A DNA stretch of 64,000 bases from Planctomycetes bacterium syqfu. Its GTDB lineage: Bacteria; Planctomycetota; Phycisphaerae; Phycisphaerales; Phycisphaeraceae. Position numbers and translations under genes: made by a program. The stretch spans positions 5,146,001 through 5,210,000 of the forward strand of contig CP087563.1 of the NCBI GenBank assembly GCA_020974905.1, written 5' to 3'. Below the pieces are notes generated by a model. The model saw only the letters and a program-made list of their open reading frames with translations, did not search any database and was not told where the DNA came from. Shown here piece by piece: positions 54,119 through 62,400 of the stretch (the stretch's first letter is position 1; each line of letters opens with the position of its first letter).

Positions 54119-54814
54119 GATGATTCTCTTTTCTATTAGTGAATAACATTACTACCCTGTGGGATGCTATTGCCATTTAGGCAGCTTATTCACGACAAGA
54201 ATTTTGATTTGAGTTAAAAAAGTGAACTTTTGTTCATTTCCTTCAAGCTATATGGAGATGGAACCATATATCTTGCTGTGCAAAAAAGGATGTGATAGTT
54301 GTCTCAATGGCCAGCAGCAATCAGATGGGGTAATAGCTAAACACACCCGGCCTGCTGTATGACTTAACCAGCCCATAGAGAAATGGGGGGAGGGGAGAAA
54401 CGTTGAGATGTCAAAGCCCCCCGGTCATGCAATCCATACAATTTTCGGTATTGCACAATAATGTGTGTCTTAAGTTGGTTTCTATAGCCTTAAATGCTTA
54501 TATAGCGGGGTTTATGGCAGGTATTTACTAGGTGTATGCCCTGTGAAATGGCTCGTTTTTTATAGCTGGTGAAAAATGATCAAGAGTCATTCGGGAAGTA
54601 GTTAAGGTACTTATATATCAATGCTTTACCTCACGAATAAGGGGTTTGAGTTAAACACTCGTTTAACACGGTCAAACAACACGTTTCTGGCGCTGCATTT
54701 TGAGTGCGTTTTATAGTGATATGGAGGGGTTTAGGCATCCCATCACAATTGTGACATAAGCATAGATGTTGCTCGATTTCTTATTCCTTTTCGTGGAAAG
54801 CTGAGGCAGGCATC
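54119..54814. other. Large noncoding region, probable replication origin/promoter region
   Basis: About 700 bp without a supported gene. Holds GTTAAAC-ACTC-GTTTAAC (54650-54667), the perfect palindrome TCACAATTGTGA (54743-54754), and a G-run/C-run pair around 54386-54422 that could form a stem. Position next to rep fits the double-strand origin, but I cannot place the nick site. Confidence 0.45.
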
Positions 54815-54931
54815 ATGATCTATGCAATTGTCAAAATGTTCTTGAACAACCCGCTACTGTTGGTGTTCTGTTTGATCGTGGGATCATTCATCAAGCAGCA
54901 AATGGATGATATGGATCGGTGGTGGGTGTGA
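54815..54931 (+). CDS. 38-residue single-pass membrane protein
   Basis: Reads MIYAIVKMFLNNPLLLVF and continues through a hydrophobic helix to QQMDDMDRWWV. A GAGG ribosome site lies 8 bases upstream. Length and single membrane helix resemble filamentous-phage minor coat proteins pVII/pIX, though small membrane peptides have many other roles. Too short for standard gene callers. Confidence 0.5.
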   Translation: MIYAIVKMFLNNPLLLVFCLIVGSFIKQQMDDMDRWWV

Positions 54932-54957
54932 ATGGGGGCAGGCCGCTTCGATGCTCA

Positions 54958-55212
54958 TTATGAGTTTGAAGTGTCCAGCAACTTCAGCAGTTCAAAGCCT
55001 TCTTGGGCGGGATCAACATCACATGCCTGGCATAGTGATATCCATTCAAGAAAATCAACGCGCCGTTGGCCTTGTTCAATCCGAACGACAGTGTTTTGTG
55101 GCCGACCAATTTTCTCAGCTAAATCGCGCTGTGTCATACCAGCCTCTTTACGGAATGTCCGCAGGGTTTCGGCAATCTTGCGACGTCTTTGACTGTAAAG
55201 CGTTTTTTCCAC
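54958..55212 (-). CDS. XRE-family regulator
   Basis: 84 residues. HTH: KIAETLRTFRKEAGMTQRDLAEKIGRPQNTVVRIEQGQRRVDFLEWISLCQACDVDP. Typical phage/element repressor size. It faces the small secreted gene at 55323 and could control the divergent promoter between them. Confidence 0.88.
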   Translation of the reverse strand: MEKTLYSQRRRKIAETLRTFRKEAGMTQRDLAEKIGRPQNTVVRIEQGQRRVDFLEWISLCQACDVDPAQEGFELLKLLDTSNS

Positions 55213-55322
55213 ATGCGTATGAGCGCAGATAACCCTGTTGACAACAAAAAGTGGTCAAGTTAACTTGGCAAGATACCAAGGGTGCTTCTGCCTATTCACC
55301 CATTGTTCTGGAGGATTGAACC

Positions 55323-55571
55323 ATGCGGATTATCACTTGCGTTGTTCTGTTAACGGTTTCGTGTATCACATCAATGGCAGTTGCAATGCCAGCAGCACCG
55401 ATGCTTACCCAGTCTGTTGAAGTGGTATGCGGTGGGACAGTCGTTGGGAGTGGTTCGACGTATCAGGAAGCCTACAGGGATGCGAAGAATCGCCTGCCTG
55501 CTGGCAAGTCGGCCAAGTCGGTGAGGACATGGAAATCGGGGAAGACTTGGTACTGTGAGATGACCTACTAG
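55323..55571 (+). CDS. Small secreted protein, unknown
   Basis: 82 residues. Signal peptide RIITCVVLLTVSCITSMAVAMPA, then a small basic domain with two Cys (VVCGG, WYCEM), possibly disulphide-bonded. Strong GGAGG ribosome site. Start of a four-gene plus-strand run of secreted or membrane proteins (to 56998). No family recognised. Confidence 0.7.
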   Translation: MRIITCVVLLTVSCITSMAVAMPAAPMLTQSVEVVCGGTVVGSGSTYQEAYRDAKNRLPAGKSAKSVRTWKSGKTWYCEMTY

Positions 55572-55692
55572 ACAAACGTTTCGTGCAGCGTTTGTTGTAT
55601 TTCTGGTTGAATTTGGGATTCGATTTTGAAGCAGTGGCTGTTGCTGGCTGTGGTAGTTGTCTTGCGCCGTTTGTTTTCAGTGGAGAAGTTCA

Positions 55693-55935
55693 ATGTTGTT
55701 TCAATGCCCAAACTGTGGCAATCCTGTGCCGCCCGATTCGCACACCTGCCCCTATTGCAGGCATCGACTTCGTGAAGCAACAGGTAGCCCATTGGCAAGT
55801 TGCGTCATGGTTGCGTTGGGTGTCGTTGGCTTTGCCATTGCCATGAGCTTGATTCACTCAGGCGTATGGACATGGACGATTCTAGGCATCGCCATCATTG
55901 CTGGTTTGAGCATCTGGGGTAACAGTCAACGGTGA
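55693..55935 (+). CDS. Zinc-ribbon membrane protein
   Basis: 80 residues from ATG 55693 behind GGAGAAG. N-terminal zinc ribbon FQCPNCGNPVPPDSHTCPYCRHRL (two CxxC), then two membrane helices (CVMVALGVVGFAIAMSLI, WTWTILGIAIIAGLSIWG). Common small architecture in bacteria and archaea; function not known. Confidence 0.7.
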   Translation: MLFQCPNCGNPVPPDSHTCPYCRHRLREATGSPLASCVMVALGVVGFAIAMSLIHSGVWTWTILGIAIIAGLSIWGNSQR

Positions 55936-55953
55936 CATTAGCAGGAGAACATC

Positions 55954-56454
55954 ATGCAGGCACAACAACAGGTCTGTCCATTACACCGAGTGTTGAAGTT
56001 GGTTTTGTTGTCATTGCTGGTTTGTCTGGTTCCCGCATGTTCCGATGCAAGCGATCCCCAGAGCTACGTTGGCACATGGAATTCAGGTTTCGATCAAGTG
56101 AATCAACACGGCCACAAAGTTGATCGGGCGTGGCAGTTGGTCATTGATGTCGATGAGCGTTTTGTCTTGCGATACCGAGACGATGTTGAAGCTGATTGGA
56201 GTCAATACAACAGTGGCAAGATCAAAATCAGAACTGTGAACGTGGACGGGTTTGACAGACCAGGCATCAGTTTCGGCGTAGGGTCTGCTTGGTTTTATGC
56301 AGGTGGCATGCATGCGGACATGGGGCTTGAATTGCGCGAATTCAAACGCGCCGGCGGCACGGGATATCTAACCATAATCGTCTTGTCTATCTGCCTGTTG
56401 TGCTATTTGGGCAGGCACGTCTTGGATGTTGATCAACGATATCAAGCCAGATAA
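55954..56454 (+). CDS. Exported protein with C-terminal membrane anchor
   Basis: 166 residues. N-terminal hydrophobic signal ending LVPACSD (a lipobox-like Cys with Pro at -2, so lipoprotein status is doubtful), a beta-rich middle (VGTWNSGFDQ, AWQLVIDVDERFVLRYRDDVEADW) and a C-terminal helix (YLTIIVLSICLLCYLGRHVL). AGGAG ribosome site. Signal plus C-terminal anchor resembles pIII-type phage proteins in layout; no homology claimed. Confidence 0.65.
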   Translation: MQAQQQVCPLHRVLKLVLLSLLVCLVPACSDASDPQSYVGTWNSGFDQVNQHGHKVDRAWQLVIDVDERFVLRYRDDVEADWSQYNSGKIKIRTVNVDGFDRPGISFGVGSAWFYAGGMHADMGLELREFKRAGGTGYLTIIVLSICLLCYLGRHVLDVDQRYQAR

Positions 56455-56542
56455 AGCCACCAGATTTACAGATCGTATTGCATGGGTAATGAATCCCGTT
56501 GTGAAAGTGGCAAGAGAAATAACGCTTACAGGAGACGTTGAA

Positions 56543-56998
56543 ATGGTAAGGTCTGACAAGAGAAAAGTTCGTTCAAGATTCTGGGTTGCAACAACACACG
56601 TTCTGACAGCAGGCTTTGCAATGCCACTGGTCATTGGGTTTGTAGGAACTGTTGTTGTGGCAATGGTGTTGCCGCCCAGTTCAGAAACGTTCCTGCTGTC
56701 TGCCATCATGCAGCAATGCTTCATTGCAACAGGCTGGATTGCTGGCACGTATTATTCACTGGGCTACATTCGCAAGACCTGCATCATGTCCAACCCATCG
56801 AGCTACATTGCCCCGTGCATCATTGCTGGCGTTGTCATGCTCGCTCTGAGCTTCCTGCTGTCCTGTGCCGCCTATGTCCTAGCTGATTGGCCTGAAGCCC
56901 TGATCGTCACCGTGGTCAGTCATGGCATCGCGTACCTGTCCTACGCAACCATCACACGCCATACGCTCAAGCAGATGCGGCCTGATCGCCAATATTGA
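56543..56998 (+). CDS. Polytopic membrane protein, unknown
   Basis: 151 residues from ATG 56543, eight bases after AGGAG; an in-frame ATG at 56426 overlaps the previous gene and has no ribosome site. About four membrane helices (HVLTAGFAMPLVIGFVGTVVVAMVL, FIATGWIAGTYYSLGYI, IAPCIIAGVVMLALSFLLSCAAYVL, ALIVTVVSHGIAYLSYA). No family recognised. Confidence 0.6.
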   Translation: MVRSDKRKVRSRFWVATTHVLTAGFAMPLVIGFVGTVVVAMVLPPSSETFLLSAIMQQCFIATGWIAGTYYSLGYIRKTCIMSNPSSYIAPCIIAGVVMLALSFLLSCAAYVLADWPEALIVTVVSHGIAYLSYATITRHTLKQMRPDRQY

Positions 56999-57190
56999 AG
57001 AATTTCGCATGAGAGTGATCAGTGTTCAGTGGCCGTGTGTTTCGTAAATTATTTTGTAAAAGTGTTTTATGTTGTATATGGTGTGAATATAATCCGATTG
57101 TGTGCTAAAAACGTAACGAATTAACTTGACTTTTGGGCCGTCATAGCCGATAAATAAGGTAGCTCAATCACCATGTGTGATAGGAGTGTT

Positions 57191-57222
57191 AGACGCCGTC
57201 CATTACCGGGCGGCGTTGGTTT
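57191..57222. terminator. Terminator between convergent gene groups
   Basis: GACGCCGTCC-ATTACC-GGGCGGCGT (one G-U type mismatch), followed on the plus strand by TGG and a T-run. The hairpin includes the stop codon of the minus-strand gene, so it mainly serves the plus-strand membrane-protein run. Confidence 0.65.
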
Positions 57223-57718
57223 TTTTCCAGGCATCTCGTCGTTTTCGTCGCTTTTCTTTTTGATGTTCACGCTCAATTACATACGTCGTTTTGAGTAGAT
57301 AGGCATCAGGCCCTCCGTCTGGGTGTTTCCCGCGTTCACTCAGGACGATAAGGTAAGATTCGTTTAGCCACAGCAGGTGGTCAGTTTTACTGCCGCGTTT
57401 TTCCTGCCAGTAGTCAACGTTGGGTGAGTCGTAATGTTCGATTACTGCCTTAATCCATGCAATACGTTCGCATCGTTTGGGATCAGGAATCCTGTCTTCT
57501 TCGCTTTCACCTTCTTGGATGCAGTGCCAAAACCCATATCCTTTTCCGTTGGTCATGGGTACGAATCTCAATCCAATTGGTCTACCTTTGAACTTAACTT
57601 TGCGGTTGCCAAGATCATCCAAGTAGCGTTTATATAGGGCTTCCTCGTAACGATGCCAGTTCCCATCGTAATCCGACATTTTAATTAGTTCTGGTAGCCA
57701 GTCGTCCCCGGTCAGCAT
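57203..57718 (-). CDS. Unknown protein coupled to the DUF3800 gene
   Basis: 171 residues from ATG 57718, which overlaps the DUF3800 stop (ATGCTGA) and has GGAGG 9 bases upstream; an open frame to 57781 would overlap more. Sequence pattern: KFKGRPIGLRFVP, FWHCIQEGE, RCERIAWIKAVIEHYDSPNVDYWQEKRG, HLLWLNESYLIVLSERG, DAYLLKTTYVIEREHQKEKRRKR. The His, Arg and YLL-T pattern recalls small RelE/barnase-like nuclease folds used by phage toxins, but I cannot name the family. Likely acts with the DUF3800 protein. Confidence 0.65.
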   Translation of the reverse strand: MLTGDDWLPELIKMSDYDGNWHRYEEALYKRYLDDLGNRKVKFKGRPIGLRFVPMTNGKGYGFWHCIQEGESEEDRIPDPKRCERIAWIKAVIEHYDSPNVDYWQEKRGSKTDHLLWLNESYLIVLSERGKHPDGGPDAYLLKTTYVIEREHQKEKRRKRRDAWKKTNAAR

Positions 57719-58479
57719 GGAAGCGATCCTCCATTCTGAGCTTCCCATCGAAGCAAATTCAGTTTTCTCTCGCCTTGCCATGTGGTTTCGGTGAGTGATT
57801 TGCCTGAGAGTTTTTGAATTCGGTTAACAACTTCTAGTTTGCCCTTATTGGCTGTTTGTGAGTGCAAATCGCCGATATTGCGACGGTTGATGTATGTGAT
57901 TGCTCCCATTAACAAATCAGCTAATTGCATTAATTCAGATTCGTGTGATCGAATCTGCTGAACTCGTTCAATGACGTTGCCGTTTTGATCTCGAGCGCGG
58001 TGACGCAAAATGGTTTCAAGCTTGGAGCGTTTTTCTTCACTTCGTGTGTCTTTAATATCAAGATAGATTCGATACCGATCTTCCGGATTCACGATTCGGT
58101 CAATTAGCAAAAACATCATTTTGTAATACCAATCATCGTGTGTCTGGTCGAAAACGCTGTGTCTTAATTTTGATTTGTCAGGGATTAGAACTCCACGAAA
58201 CCGTAAATTAGGTTCTTCAAAGAATAAGTTTACGAGATCGTTGTAAAAGTCAGCTTTTGCTGGCGATACCTTCGTCCATTTAATTTCAAACGGCTTATTG
58301 GGGGGAGTGTAATCATCTTGCGTAGTCAATCCGTGGTATGCCTTGACCCCGCGAATACGGTCGGAAATTGAACGTGACATGGCAGTGGGACACCAGATAC
58401 ATCCCAGCATCATTACTGGCGAACGGCCTCGCTCCAGATGGCAGCTTTCATCGCAGTAAACATTAAACGTGTCACCCAT
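57712..58479 (-). CDS. DUF3800-family protein (RNase H-like)
   Basis: 255 residues. DUF3800 hallmarks: N-terminal VYCDESCHLE (the Asp-Glu-Ser motif), YRIYLDIKDTRS in the middle, and ESELMQLADLLMGAITY (the Q-x-A-D motif) near the end; these acidic residues form a predicted RNase H-like metal site. Known: DUF3800 proteins are recurrent in mobile elements, and one retron subtype is associated with a DUF3800 protein. Here it sits at the other end of the element from the RT, on the opposite strand, with its own partner gene. Confidence 0.85.
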   Translation of the reverse strand: MGDTFNVYCDESCHLERGRSPVMMLGCIWCPTAMSRSISDRIRGVKAYHGLTTQDDYTPPNKPFEIKWTKVSPAKADFYNDLVNLFFEEPNLRFRGVLIPDKSKLRHSVFDQTHDDWYYKMMFLLIDRIVNPEDRYRIYLDIKDTRSEEKRSKLETILRHRARDQNGNVIERVQQIRSHESELMQLADLLMGAITYINRRNIGDLHSQTANKGKLEVVNRIQKLSGKSLTETTWQGERKLNLLRWEAQNGGSLPC

Positions 58480-58606
58480 GATTTGCCTCAGTTGCCAGTA
58501 TCCATTGAAATCGTAATTGTAGCTCTGTGGAAAACTGCATGCATTTCTCCTGCAACAATTCCTAGAGCATAGCAGTCATAGCAATTTTTGTGAATTACTG
58601 CTGTTT

Positions 58607-58721
58607 TGTACCTAATACTGTACCCAATCCGCGCGACCTACTAGTCAGAATGTGATGTGCGGAATGGGGGCTAAAACTTCAGGATTAGGTACAGAAATTC
58701 AAAACAGCAAAATTAGGTACA
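58607..58721. promoter_or_regulatory. Cluster of four ATTRGGTACA sites, right arm
   Basis: Sites at 58607-58616 (reverse), 58619-58628 (reverse, G variant), 58684-58693 (forward) and 58712-58721 (forward). They mirror the left cluster and lie just inside attR, as expected of integrase/excisionase arm-binding sites. Confidence 0.7.
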
Positions 58722-58735
58722 GAAAATGGCAAATA

Positions 58736-58770
58736 AAAAAGCTCGCAAGTTATTGTTCTTGCGAGCTTTA
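58736..58770 (-). terminator. tRNA-Thr terminator supplied by the element
   Basis: AAGCTCGCAAG / CTTGCGAGCTT around TTATTGTT; read on the minus strand a T-run follows. The stem is the same as at 47858-47894 but the loop differs, so the element carries its own version of the tRNA terminator. Confidence 0.8.
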
Positions 58771-58774
58771 TCTT

Positions 58775-58822
58775 AAAGCCATCCATGGGACTTGAACCCA
58801 CGACCTCACCCTTACCAAGGGT
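58775..58822. other. attR of the tRNA-Thr integrative element
   Basis: 48 bp identical to 47896-47943, here as the 3' part of the complete tRNA-Thr gene. Right boundary of the element; total length between att sites is about 10.9 kb. Confidence 0.93.
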
Positions 58823-58849
58823 GTGCTCTACCAACTGAGCTAGGATGGC
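58777..58849 (-). tRNA. tRNA-Thr (anticodon GGU)
   Basis: Minus strand: acceptor GCCATCC/GGATGGC, D-arm AGCTCAGTTGGTAGAGCA, anticodon stem ACCC(T)-loop TTGGTAA, T-arm GTGGG-TTCAAGT-CCCAT; CCA not encoded. Anticodon GGT reads ACC/ACU. Intact, and the integration site of the element. Confidence 0.95.
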
Positions 58850-59474
58850 AGCACTCAACCGGGTTGAGTTAAGAGAAAAAATGTTACCTAAGACTGGTAC
58901 GTTCGTCAAATGCTTGTTCAAGATCAAAATGGTCGTCTTGGAATGTGCTTGATGCAGACGCATCCTTGTTGATAACCGTGACGATCAGTTGCGTGGAATT
59001 TCTTGCCAATTCATTGAAAAAAATACCAGCATAACTTGATTTTGTGTTAACTTAGGCAATAATATAAGTATAGCATATATGCTATAAAAACCATGTTTGG
59101 CGCATTTGGGGGGTGTCTGGATGGGCATGATAAATTTCTCTGCCCTGGCAGTGTTGTTTGAATTGAAGTGGCACATGATTTCAAAGGCAGGTATTCACCC
59201 GTTAACAGGATTCAAGTGAAACAATCGGCTGTGCATTCTGGTGTGATCTGTTTTTTTGACAGTGAAAGCATGATGACGAATTGCTGTGTTGTGCAATGCG
59301 CGTGGGGTGGGGGAATGTCGCCATTGGGTTGGTGATTTTTCAGGGGCGTGCAACGTAACAACGATATTCTCCTTCCGGTTTTGATGGTTCATGATTCAGC
59401 CGGGCGCGGTTGTTGCGCCCGGACTGTTGTGCGGTACGTCTTTGTCCAAACAGTTTCAATCAAGGAGTCGCAGT
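58850..59474. other. Intergenic/leader region of the large secreted protein
   Basis: No gene seen. Contains the perfect 18-bp palindrome TATAGCATATATGCTATA (59069-59086) and a leader hairpin CCGGGCGC-GGTTGTT-GCGCCCGG (59400-59422), 52 bp before the start codon of the secreted glycosidase. Confidence 0.55.
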
Positions 59475-62400
59475 ATGTCATTGTTCCGTCGTTTGCGCCG
59501 TCGATTTGCTCGTTCATCCAAACGTCAAACACGTCCAGCTTTTTCGGGTTTCCAACCACTGGAAAATCGTATGCTTCTCTCAGCGGTTACCGCATCTTCG
59601 GCGGCAGCCTTTGTCGACAGCATCGGCATTAACACCCACTTCGGCAAGACCAGCGGGATATATGCCAACCCCAATCTTCCCGGACTCCTGGGTGATCTGG
59701 GTATCAAGCATCTGCGCGATAACACCAATACCCAACTTGCTGCAGATCGACTCAGCGATCTTTACGATGACTATGGCATCACTACGAACATGGTCGTTGA
59801 TTGGACAGGTCTCGATATCGCTCAGCGCGTCGCATGGCTTGAGGAAGATTGGGCAGAAAGTATCGAAGGTCTCAATGAGCCTGCTCATCAGACACGTAAT
59901 TACCTGGGATTACTCGACAGCACCTACCCCAGTGTCACACAACTTGCCACCCGCCAGTATCAATATGATCTGTTCAATGCGGTCAATGCCAACCCGTTGA
60001 CGGAAGACAAGCTTGTACTCTCCCCGGCTCAGGCGTTTACCGTGTTCACCGAAACACTTGGCGAAATCCCCTTTGATGTGTTGGCATTTCATCGCTATGC
60101 AGGCGCTGTCAATGCACCGGAGACGATGAATATTGATGCTGAGGATTTTGGTGACCTAGCATCCATCAGTCACACCGGTAACGAACCGGTCTGGCTCACC
60201 GAGACGGGTTACCACACTGCCCAGCAGGAAGACCACCCGCGCTATGGCGTCTCTGATACGGCCCAGGCCAAGTACCTGCCGCGCAACATTGTCCATGCGT
60301 TTTCAGAAGGGGTCGATCGAACCTACCTCTATGAATTGGCTGATGAGGGTGCAGATGAAACCAATGCTGAACATCACTTTGGAATCGTCGCGTATCAATC
60401 CAATCCAACAGGCACGCTGACACTTAAACCGGCAGGTGAAACCGTCAAGCGATTGATCGATCATCTCAACGATTCAACCTCAGCCAACTTCACGCCCGGC
60501 ACGTTGGACTTCACCATCGATGCAGGAACCGCAGACATGAGCCATCTGCGTTATGAGCTGCTTCAGGAAAATGACGGTTCGGGCACCTTTAATCTCCTGA
60601 TCTGGCAGGATCTCAACAGCTTTGATGCAGTCAACCAACAGGACATCAGCAATACGCCTTTGGATGTTACCGTGCGGTTCAATGACAACGTCACATCTGC
60701 TCATGTCTACAATCTCAATTCCGATTCGGCGGTCACTTCCTATGGCACGACCAAACGCGTGGACCTGGCGGTCCCCGATGAAATCATGCTCATCAAGATC
60801 ACCAAGGGGACGAGTACACCCGGCGGGACGCTACCCATCCTCGAAGTCACGGCCACCGATCCCACTGCCATTGAAGGCACCAGTGACACCGGCATGTTCA
60901 CTTTCACACGCACCGGTGATACCAGCTCTGCCTACACCTTCTGGGTCGAGATTCTCGGTGATGCAACCGATGGTGTGGACTATATCGATCAATACACATC
61001 CGTCACATTCAATCCCGGTTCCTCCACGACCACCAAGACCATCTCACCCATCAATGATTCGATTGCTGAAGGTAATGAGAACGTTGTCATGCGCATCTGG
61101 GGCAACAGTACGCACACCGTGGGTAACCACTGGTCTGCTCAGGTGACCATCACGGACGACGAAGCACTTGCTGATCTGACGATTACCGACATCTCGTGGG
61201 ATATCGAAAACCCGCAACCCGGTGATGAAGTCACCTTCTATGTCACCGTCGAAAATCAGGGCACCGAGGCCAGCGTCGGTAACGCGTCGCTGTATGTTCA
61301 ACCCGGATACAGCTGGAGCACACGACTCTATGCCACAGTCGACAGTGGTTTGGGTGCAGGACAGAGCACGGTGATCACCATGCCCGGAACATGGGATGCC
61401 CAGCCCGGATTCTCCGTGCCCAAGGCTGGGATTGATTACACCAACGTGGTCTATGAAAGCAACGAAGACAACAACTATCGCTCTGAGTTGTTGGCCGTCC
61501 CCTTTGCAAGTAAGGCCGATGATTTTGAGTCCGGCCTGGATACAACAGAATGGACCGGCTGGCACCTCACCGGCAATTGGGCCACCGTCACCTATGGCAA
61601 TAACACCGTCCTGGAAAATCAGGATACGTACACCAACAATACGACTCCCGCGACGACCTACCTGCCAACTACGTTTGCGACGCAGTGGTCCTCGGAGTTT
61701 GAATACGACTGGCGATGGGGTGGTAGCCCGTCACAGGGATATGGAGCCTACTACCTGACGATCTCGCAGGACTTACTTGATGACAGCGGTAACGGTTACC
61801 GCATTCTCGTGCATCAAGGCGCTCAGAACAATGCCAACAATGTCGACCAGACCATCGAGATTTTCCAGGTCGATAACGGCGTGGTCGCACTGACACCTTT
61901 GGCGCAAGGCGCGGGTTATGATCAGTGCGGCTTCAAGTCCGTTGGATTATCCACGCCACGACTCAAGACCATCAAAATTGATTATGACCAGATTGCGGGC
62001 ACGATCAGTGTCTATGGTGATGCTGATGAAGATGGCGAATTGGAGCTGTTTGCACAGGCCATTGGAGCACTGCCTTATGATCGGATCACACATGTGACGA
62101 TGAACACACAAAACGGTGCGACCTGTGCGCCGGTGTTGGACAACATGCAGATCAAGCTCTTTAACCCGCTGGATTCACACCGTGATGATTTTGACGCTAA
62201 CACCGCAGGCAATCCGCCTGTCGGTTGGTACGTCTCGGGTGATTGGAAAGCCGTCACCTACAGTGGCAACACCGTGATCGAAAATTTCGACACCACTTCA
62301 ACGGGCGGACGCTACATCGCTGATGGTTGGACGCTGCCTTATGACGCAGCATGGGAAGCGAGTATGGATTATGACTGGCGTTGGGGTGGCAGCATCTCCG

